DNA from: an uncultured Verrucomicrobiota bacterium
GTDB taxonomy: Bacteria > Verrucomicrobiota > Verrucomicrobiae > Opitutales > Opitutaceae
Assembly: GCA_946482165.1 (NCBI GenBank)
Contig: CAMLQS010000232.1
Span: 1 to 8,037, forward strand
DNA: 8,037 bases
Direction of reading: 5' to 3'
Positions 1 through 5,821 of the stretch are shown here, piece after piece. The translations under genes and the position numbers were made by a program. The notes under the pieces are model-generated. The model did not search any database and was not told the DNA's origin. It saw only the letters and a list, made by a program, of their open reading frames with translations. Each line of letters opens with the position of its first letter. The stretch's first letter is position 1.

Positions 1-759
1 GCCGGCTTCCTCGACGCGCTTCGCCAGCACGTCCATCACGTAGCGGCCGCCGCCATCATACTCGCTGAAAAAGTGGTAGTAGGTGTCGCCGACTTTGAAG
101 AGCTTGTTGGCCTCGCGGTGGTGTCCTTCGTTGATGAGCACGCGGGACTCGGGGACGAGGTCGCGGCCGTCGGGCGTGAGTTTGTAGAGGTAGGTTTTAT
201 AGCCGTCCTTGAAATGCGTGCCGACGAAGTAGCCCTGGCCGTCGTCGTCCCAGAAGGGGCAGCAATCGTCCCAGCCGGCCTCTTTCGTCATGCGATGAAG
301 AGGAGCCCAGGGGCCGGCCGGATCGGTGGCCGTGGTCATGAAGTAGCCCTCGTCGGGGGTGCCGAAATAGATCCAGAATTTTCCCGCGTGGTGGCGGATC
401 GCCCCCGCCCAAACTCCACGGGCGTAGCGGTTCATCCGGTCCCAGTTGAGCTCGGGCCCGATCTCGGTGACGTCGTTGATCGCGTGGCCGAGGATGGACC
501 AGTTGACCAGATCCTTCGAGTGAAGGACCACCATGCCGGGCGAATACTGGAAGGTGGAGGAGATGGCGTAGTAGTCCGATCCGACGCGGATGCAGTCGAG
601 ATCGCTGTAATCTCCGGGCAATACGGGATTGCGGTAGGCGCCGTCGCGCTGGTCGCCCCAGAGAGGCCAATCGCCCCATCTGGCCGGAACTTCTGCATCG
701 GCGAAAAGCGGGGCGGCGCAGAGCAAGGACAGGGCGAGGAATTTGGATTTTGGCGACAT
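1..759 (-). CDS. Glycoside hydrolase family 43 enzyme (exported; C-terminus cut off by window edge)
   Basis: The frame is open from an ATG at 759-757 to base 1 without a stop, giving the first 253 residues of a longer protein. Residues 1-22 form a signal peptide (basic MSPKSK, hydrophobic core, cleavage near FADA), so the product is exported. A GH43 five-bladed beta-propeller follows. NPVLPGDYSDLDCIRVG (44-60) holds the expected catalytic base D53. GWDDCCPFWDDDG (162-174) holds the probable pKa-modulating D165. HHREANKLFK (213-222) holds the probable general acid E216. These assignments are by analogy with characterised GH43 beta-xylosidases. GH43 enzymes release arabinose or xylose from arabinoxylan and related polymers; the subfamily and exact substrate cannot be fixed here. 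The propeller is incomplete, and a C-terminal beta-sandwich may lie outside the window. No strong Shine-Dalgarno precedes the ATG; the start is chosen because the signal peptide begins there. It lies 203 nt downstream of the GH2 gene, beyond a repeat element, so it may not be on the same transcript. Family assignment is firm, substrate is not. Confidence 0.9.
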   Translation of the reverse strand, partial: MSPKSKFLALSLLCAAPLFADAEVPARWGDWPLWGDQRDGAYRNPVLPGDYSDLDCIRVGSDYYAISSTFQYSPGMVVLHSKDLVNWSILGHAINDVTEIGPELNWDRMNRYARGVWAGAIRHHAGKFWIYFGTPDEGYFMTTATDPAGPWAPLHRMTKEAGWDDCCPFWDDDGQGYFVGTHFKDGYKTYLYKLTPDGRDLVPESRVLINEGHHREANKLFKVGDTYYHFFSEYDGGGRYVMDVLAKRVEEAG

Positions 760-791
760 GTCAGGTGATTGATCCTGGAAAAAGCAGTGGA

Positions 792-927
792 AACCACGGA
801 TTTCACGGATGGGCACGGATTATCAATTCTCTATGAAGTCACGAGAACTCACCCAGTGGGTGAGCCTATCCCCCGTTCCTGATTTCTGTTTCTTTCCGTA
901 TCCGTGTAATCCGTGAAATCCGGGGTT
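792..927. repeat. Intergenic inverted repeat made of ATCCGTG heptamers
   Basis: This element fills most of the 203-nt gap between the GH2 stop and the GH43 start. The left arm (792-820) and right arm (900-927) are reverse complements over AACC, one mismatch, the 14-mer CGGATTTCACGGAT, a short unmatched spot (GGG against TA), and CACGGAT. About 25 of 28 positions pair, around a 79-nt spacer. Each arm is itself periodic. On the right, ATCCG recurs at 900, 909, 918 and 929, i.e. steps of 9, 9 and 11. On the left, CACGGAT occurs at 796 (reading through to 802 as CACGGAT with following T), 804 and 814. No target-site duplication and no coding capacity are evident. The layout fits a REP-like or small non-autonomous mobile element, or a transcript-level stem-loop. 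Similar heptamer strings are, to my recollection, common between genes of some Verrucomicrobiota; that is memory, not a search result. Confidence 0.65.
848..864. other. Perfect short hairpin inside the repeat spacer
   Basis: CTCACCC (848-854) and GGGTGAG (858-864) are exact reverse complements separated by a 3-base loop, AGT. The hairpin lies between the arms of the larger inverted repeat, so a folded transcript could present nested stems. Neither strand has a U-run after the stem, so a classical intrinsic terminator is not supported. It could be part of the repeat element itself, or a processing or stability structure between the GH2 and GH43 messages. Confidence 0.45.
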
Positions 928-962
928 AATCCGAACCGCCGTTTTTAGGTGTATATAACATT

Positions 963-3554
963 TTATTGGCTGGGTGTGCCCGTCGCTTCGACTTCGGAAA
1001 GCGCGGGTGGCTGGCCGGCGGGAGTGCCCGTGATGGTGACGCGCATAAAGCGTCCGCTCACCGCGTTGCCTTGCGCGTTGTCCACGCGTTCTTTGCCGGT
1101 GCCGGTGCTCCGTGATTGGTCGGCGAAAAGTTTCCACCCGCCGTCACGGGAATCCGAAATCTCGATCTTGTAGCGCCAGTCGCCCTCGCTCGGGAACAGC
1201 AGCTTGGTGCTGCGAATCGTCACGATCCGCTCCAGATCGATCGCCAGCCACGCATTCGCGTCGTCTGCCGCCGCCTGCCAGAACGTATTTGGGTCGCGGT
1301 CGTTCGCCGCGCGTCCGCTGTGGCCCGCCGCCTCGCTGCTGGCGCTGGTCGGGTTTTCTTTGCCCAAGGTGATCGGCTCGGCGTCCGCCCGTTTTTCCTG
1401 GAACCGCACATACGGGCGCGGCTTCACCGGCGGGGTCTTGCCCGGGACGAATTTCGGTTCACCCAGCGAGGTGATTTCAAGCGTCGCATCCTTCAAGCCG
1501 GGCGAGGTCGCGCGGATGACGGTTCTGCCCGCGTGATAGGAGCGAAACTCGATGGCCGCCATGCCGTCGCGGATTTCGATGTCCGAGTCCGGCTCGAAGG
1601 TGATGCTCGGCCCGGTCGGGAATTCGCCCGGCCCGGATTCGATCGCGAGCGTGACCGGCGGGCAGTTGCTGAGCGCTTTGCCGTCCTTGTCCACGACCGT
1701 AACCATGAGCCACGCGTCGTCCGTGCCGTCCACCGACCGCAAGGTGGTTTTGTCCGCGGTCAGTTTCAGTCCCGCAGGCGTGCCGGTTTGCGGCCATTCC
1801 GGCGGCGGGATTTTTTTGTATTCATTGCGATACCAATACCACTGCCGTTTCGGCAGGCGGAAGTAATCGACGAAGCCCATGCCGCCAAATTTTTCTCCGG
1901 CGATGCTGCCGTGATCAAACGCGCACCAGAGCGCCTCGCCGCTGCGCCACGGCAGACGCCACGAGCCGGGGTCGTTCCAGTTCGCGCCGGGGGTGCTGGC
2001 CAGATCGCCCCAGCCGGGGAAGTAATCGCCGGGCCGGTCCGCCATGGTCGATCCGTATTCGGTGATGACGTTGGGAATCCCCGGGTCGGGGAACAAGCGC
2101 GCGCCGTCGCCGTTGTAGCCGGCCACGTCGCCGAGCTTGTCGATGTCGCCGCGCTGGCAACCGCCGATGCCCACCGGTCGCGTCGGGTCGAGTTCATGCG
2201 AATACGCGACGAGTTTTTTCAACAGTTCCCGCACCTGGGGCATCACATGCCCGGCGCTGAAAAACTGCTCGTTGCCCGTGCTCCAGATGATGATGCTCGG
2301 GTGATTGCGGTGGATGCGGATCATTTCGCGCATGGCCGTCATCACGCTCTCATTAAACTCCGGTTCGTCGGCCGGATCGGTCGGATATCCGCTCGCGCCC
2401 CAGGGATTCGGAAACCAGGCCGTGGCCCAGAAGGAATTCTCCGACCAGAACAACATCCCGAGCTGATCGCACGCCGCCGAAAACGCCGGGGCGTGGGGGT
2501 AATGCGCGCCGCGGATGAAATCCATGCCCGCGTCCTTCACCTGCTGCACATCGCGGAAAAAACCGCTGTCGGGCACGGCATCGCCCCACCCGGCGCGATC
2601 CTGATGCACGTTCGCGCCCATGAAATAACGGTGTTCGCCGTTGAAGAAAAAGCCCTTGTCGGCGGTGAACTTGAACCAGCGGAAGCCGAGTGGAGACGTG
2701 TAGTCGTCCGCCACTTTCCTGCCATCGAGCACCGTGGTCTGCACGGAATACAGGTTCGGCTGCTCCGGCGACCAGAGCTTGGGATTGGCGATCGCCGCGC
2801 TGGTTTGGTCAAAGATCGTGGTCGCGCCCGCCGCGATGGTTTGCGTGGACTGTATTTGCGCCACGGTTTTTCCCTGCGCATCGAGCACGAGCGTCTTGAC
2901 CGTGGCGGTTTTGGGTTTGGCCGAAGCGTTCACGACTTCCGTCTTCACGTTCACCGTGGCGGATTCCTTCGAGACCTGCGGCGTGGTGACGAAGGTGCCA
3001 TACCAGGCGACGTGCAGCGGCGAGGTGACGACCAGCCGGACGTTTCGATAGATGCCACCGGAAAACACATGCTCGCCGGCGCGCGGCGCGAGACGCGGAT
3101 TCCAGAGGTTGTTCACGCGCACCGCGACGACGTTGTCGCCCCGCTTCACAAAGTCCGTGATGTCGAAGGTGAATCCCGTGTAGCCGCCCTTGTGCTCGCC
3201 GACGCGCCGGCCGTTCACGAACACCTCGGCGATCTGAAACGCGCCGTCGAATTCCAGATTCACGCGCTTGCCCGCCCAGCGCGCCGGCACGTCGAACTGT
3301 TTCCGATACCAGCCGTAGCCGGTATAAAACTTGTCCGCCCGGAAATACGGCATCGAGAACGAGTGCGGCAGTCCGATGCGCTCCCAATTCGCGTCGTCGA
3401 AGGTCACCGCCTCCGCGCCCGACACGTCGCCGAGTTGGAAAGACCATTCGCGATTAAAGTTGATCGTCTCGCGCGGACCGGGGGCCGCGAGCGCCTGCAC
3501 GAGGCCGAGGCAAGCGAGCAACAGGAACAACAGGCAGCTTGGCTTAAGCTTCAT
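963..3554 (-). CDS. Exported GH2 beta-galactosidase-type hydrolase with C-terminal F5/8 (CBM32-like) domain
   Basis: The protein has 863 residues from ATG 3554-3552 to TAA 965-963. Residues 1-24 are a signal peptide (MKLK, long Leu-rich core, cleavage near ALA-AP). The GH2 order follows: sugar-binding jelly roll about 27-180, Ig-like sandwich about 183-290, and TIM barrel about 291-585. The barrel contains GANVHQDRAGWGDAV (313-327), acid/base E429 in WSTGNEQ, and nucleophile E499 in NVITEYGS. A further Ig-like domain (about 593-695) precedes a discoidin/F5-8C-like domain (about 728-858), recognised from AANDRDPNTFW, WLAIDLERIVTI and RFMRVTITG. The family cleaves terminal beta-linked sugars with retention; D-galactose is most likely, with beta-glucuronide, beta-mannoside or alpha-L-arabinopyranoside as alternatives. 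The frame stays open upstream to 3899, but that stretch overlaps GH67 and looks non-coding, while the signal peptide marks the true start. The start lies 32 nt after the GH67 stop, with only a weak purine-rich tract before it, so the genes are probably co-transcribed. The LLAC at 12-15 might be a poor lipobox. Confidence 0.92.
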   Translation of the reverse strand: MKLKPSCLLFLLLACLGLVQALAAPGPRETINFNREWSFQLGDVSGAEAVTFDDANWERIGLPHSFSMPYFRADKFYTGYGWYRKQFDVPARWAGKRVNLEFDGAFQIAEVFVNGRRVGEHKGGYTGFTFDITDFVKRGDNVVAVRVNNLWNPRLAPRAGEHVFSGGIYRNVRLVVTSPLHVAWYGTFVTTPQVSKESATVNVKTEVVNASAKPKTATVKTLVLDAQGKTVAQIQSTQTIAAGATTIFDQTSAAIANPKLWSPEQPNLYSVQTTVLDGRKVADDYTSPLGFRWFKFTADKGFFFNGEHRYFMGANVHQDRAGWGDAVPDSGFFRDVQQVKDAGMDFIRGAHYPHAPAFSAACDQLGMLFWSENSFWATAWFPNPWGASGYPTDPADEPEFNESVMTAMREMIRIHRNHPSIIIWSTGNEQFFSAGHVMPQVRELLKKLVAYSHELDPTRPVGIGGCQRGDIDKLGDVAGYNGDGARLFPDPGIPNVITEYGSTMADRPGDYFPGWGDLASTPGANWNDPGSWRLPWRSGEALWCAFDHGSIAGEKFGGMGFVDYFRLPKRQWYWYRNEYKKIPPPEWPQTGTPAGLKLTADKTTLRSVDGTDDAWLMVTVVDKDGKALSNCPPVTLAIESGPGEFPTGPSITFEPDSDIEIRDGMAAIEFRSYHAGRTVIRATSPGLKDATLEITSLGEPKFVPGKTPPVKPRPYVRFQEKRADAEPITLGKENPTSASSEAAGHSGRAANDRDPNTFWQAAADDANAWLAIDLERIVTIRSTKLLFPSEGDWRYKIEISDSRDGGWKLFADQSRSTGTGKERVDNAQGNAVSGRFMRVTITGTPAGQPPALSEVEATGTPSQ

Positions 3555-3586
3555 AAATGGGATCACTTTTCGCTTCTTTTGAGGGT

Positions 3587-5821
3587 TCAAACCTTTGGCT
3601 TTCCGTAGGCATCGAGGGCCTTGATGTCTTCGAGGGTGCGTTGCGTTTTTTCTATTCCGGCGGGGAACGGGCGCTTGGAGAAGGTCTGGAAATAGAGCAG
3701 GCAGGCGTCGCGCCACCACTTGGCGTCGTGCTCCTGGATGGCGAGTTTCTCCGCCACGGCGGCATGGCGCGCGGGATCGATTTTCCCGGCGAGCGCCGCC
3801 CAGTCTTTTCGCGTTTTTACCGTCCAGTCCACGCCGCGCTGATAACGCAGGCACAGTTCGTCCCACAGCGTGCGCCCCGAGCGCATCGGGTGATCCCACG
3901 GCACGCGGTGAAACCAGAGCAGAAACTCGTCGGGACAGGTCGCGAGATCGGCGAAGCGGTCGCGCACCGGCGGATGATATTGGCTGACGGAATTGAAGCC
4001 CTTGGCGGTGCGATCAAACCCGATGCCGTCGGGCGAGGCGCGGTGGTAATAGGTGGGTCTCCAATCATCCCGCCATCCCGACTCATCCCACGGTTGCGGC
4101 CCGTAATGAAGGTCGTTCCACATGATATGGGCCAGACCGAGCGGCGTCATGTAGTCCACGACCGCCTCGCGCGATTCGAGCAGAATGCGCGAGATCTCGG
4201 CGGCGGCGGCCGGATCGGGCGTGAAGGTCATGGCGGTCCATTCTTGGGCGATGGAACTCGCGGAGAGATCGGGATTCCAGGCGAGGCGTCCAAACGCGAA
4301 CCAGTTCGACTGGGCCAGCGTATGACCCGTCCAGTTGCGGTCGTCGCCGGTGTTGGCCACGCCGGCGATGCCCGTCAGTTTTTGCCCGTGGAGGGAGCCG
4401 TCCACGACCTTCGCCACCGTCGAGCCGGGTCCCTTGGCAAAGGTGTCCGCGCCGAGAAATTCCCGCCACATGGGCGCGAGGAACGCGAGGTGGTTGGAGT
4501 GGCCGAGATACTCCTGCGTGATCTGCAGCTCGGCCATGACCTGCGTTTGGAGCATGCCCCCGAAGAGCGGGTGGAACGGTTCGCGCGGCTGGAAATCGAG
4601 TGGGCCGTTCTTCACCTGCAGGAGCACGTTTGGCGCAAACTTTCCGTCGAAGGGCTGGAGCGTTTGGTAAGCCTGGGCGATGCGATCCGAACCGGGCTCG
4701 GGTTCATAGACGAAGGCGCGCCACATCACGACGCCGTCGTGCGGGGCGAGCGCCGCGGCGAGCATGTTCGCCCCGTCGGCGTGGGTGCGTTTGTAAGTGA
4801 CCGGCCCCGGCTGGCCCTCGCTGTTGGCCTTCACCAGAAAGCCGCCGAAGTCGGGAATGAGTTTGTAGATCTCATCGGCCTTTGCCCGCCACCACGCGAC
4901 GACCTCGGGATCGAGCGGATCGGCGGTCTTGAGGCCGCCCAGCTCCATCGGGGATGAAAAACGGGGCACGAGATAGACTCGCACGCCATAGGGACGAAAC
5001 GCGTCGGCGATCGCGGCGGTTTTCTTCAGGTAGTCTGGCGTTAGGCTTGTGGCCGATGCGTTCACGTTGTTGAGCACCGTGCGATTGATACCGAGGGACG
5101 CATTCGCCCGGGCGTAGTCCACCAGCCGCGCATCCACCTTTTCCGGGAGCTCGTTCCAGTGCCACAGCGAGCGTCCGGCGTAACCACGCTCGATCGAGCC
5201 GTCGAGGTTGTCCCAGTGGTTGAGCACCCGAAGTTTGAAGCGCGGCGTTTCACTCACGTTGAGCGCGTCGATCGGCTGCCGAGTTTGCACCAGGCGCAGG
5301 AAGTGGAACGCGCCGTAAAGCGCGCCGACATCGCTCGTGGAGGCGATCACGGTCGCCCGACGGGAAGCGATTTTGACGGACCGGATCAGGTAGCCCTCCG
5401 GGCCGAGCGCGGCGAGTTGCCGATCAAGTTTCAGGCGGGCGATGATCGGGGAGCTGGTCGGGGTGCCGACGATCACCGCTCCGTGGCCTTTCTGCCGACT
5501 CGCCGCAGGCACGGGACGGCCCAGCAAGCCCGCGCAAGCCTCGACGAGCTCCCGGCGGATCGCCGCCTGGGTGGCGGTTTCTCCGGTCACCACCACGGAG
5601 GTGATGTGGGCGCTATATGCATCCGCGTTTGCAGGTGGCAGCGGATCGTAGCGCAACCACAGGCGATAGGCATCCTCCACGGGAGCGGCCGACAGGGAGA
5701 CGCAGGCAAGCAGCGCCACCGCGGCCAGGCGGAGGATGCGGCCAAGGAATTCGAAGCGGGGGAATTTTTTGGCGGGAATCACGTCGAATGGCGGTGGTTG
5801 GTGGGCCGGAAGCGGGCTCAT
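3587..5821 (-). CDS. aguA: GH67 alpha-glucuronidase (exported)
   Basis: The protein has 744 residues from ATG 5821-5819 to TGA 3589-3587, about 45 residues being leader and the rest close to the usual GH67 length. GH67 removes 4-O-methyl-D-glucuronic acid from the non-reducing-end xylose of xylo-oligosaccharides, by inversion. The N-terminal beta domain is about 48-180. The barrel opens with the family signature [19 protein letters not shown] (198-216). Catalytic residues can be placed by analogy with Cellvibrio GlcA67A (E292, D365, E393): acid E335 in [10 protein letters not shown], and bases D409 in [11 protein letters not shown] and E437 in ITQEYLG. The spacings of 74 and 28 residues match the reference 73 and 28. 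A helical C-terminal domain follows (about 516-740). The leader has a long polar n-region before the core at 32-46; LLAC (37-40) could be a lipobox. The start overlaps the GH95 stop as ATGA and has a GGAG five bases upstream, so translation is probably coupled. Confidence 0.95.
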   Translation of the reverse strand: MSPLPAHQPPPFDVIPAKKFPRFEFLGRILRLAAVALLACVSLSAAPVEDAYRLWLRYDPLPPANADAYSAHITSVVVTGETATQAAIRRELVEACAGLLGRPVPAASRQKGHGAVIVGTPTSSPIIARLKLDRQLAALGPEGYLIRSVKIASRRATVIASTSDVGALYGAFHFLRLVQTRQPIDALNVSETPRFKLRVLNHWDNLDGSIERGYAGRSLWHWNELPEKVDARLVDYARANASLGINRTVLNNVNASATSLTPDYLKKTAAIADAFRPYGVRVYLVPRFSSPMELGGLKTADPLDPEVVAWWRAKADEIYKLIPDFGGFLVKANSEGQPGPVTYKRTHADGANMLAAALAPHDGVVMWRAFVYEPEPGSDRIAQAYQTLQPFDGKFAPNVLLQVKNGPLDFQPREPFHPLFGGMLQTQVMAELQITQEYLGHSNHLAFLAPMWREFLGADTFAKGPGSTVAKVVDGSLHGQKLTGIAGVANTGDDRNWTGHTLAQSNWFAFGRLAWNPDLSASSIAQEWTAMTFTPDPAAAAEISRILLESREAVVDYMTPLGLAHIMWNDLHYGPQPWDESGWRDDWRPTYYHRASPDGIGFDRTAKGFNSVSQYHPPVRDRFADLATCPDEFLLWFHRVPWDHPMRSGRTLWDELCLRYQRGVDWTVKTRKDWAALAGKIDPARHAAVAEKLAIQEHDAKWWRDACLLYFQTFSKRPFPAGIEKTQRTLEDIKALDAYGKPKV

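Noticed and set aside
73..768. A 231-codon plus-strand open frame opposite GH43
   Set aside because: Antisense shadow of the GH43 propeller, with no domain or start signal of its own.
792..933. Periodic heptamers as a CRISPR array
   Set aside because: The units are about 9 bp apart with no spacers of normal length and appear in opposite orientations; no cas gene is present.
823..1137. A 104-codon minus-strand frame across the GH2 end and the intergenic repeat
   Set aside because: It overlaps the GH2 C-terminal domain out of frame and then translates the repeat element; no start signal or domain.
1811..1817. A7 tract (on the minus strand) in GH2 between the barrel and the Ig-like domain, a possible slippage site
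   Set aside because: Losing one A would end the protein about 14 residues on, separating catalytic core from binding module, which is tempting. But codon phase does not fit a standard -1 slippery heptamer and no supporting structure is evident.
1116..3608. An 830-codon open frame on the plus strand opposite the GH2 gene
   Set aside because: It is the antisense shadow of a GC-rich gene. Its translation is rich in Arg, Ala, Val and His with no recognisable domain, while the minus strand encodes a complete GH2 enzyme with both catalytic Glu residues.
3555..3899. In-frame upstream extension of GH2 by 115 codons
   Set aside because: It would overlap the GH67 3' end by over 300 bases, and its translation is Arg/Pro-rich low-complexity sequence. 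The signal peptide begins exactly at ATG 3554.
3557..4957. A 466-codon plus-strand open frame opposite GH67
   Set aside because: Antisense shadow. The opposite strand encodes GH67 with correctly spaced catalytic residues, and the plus-strand translation resembles no family I know.
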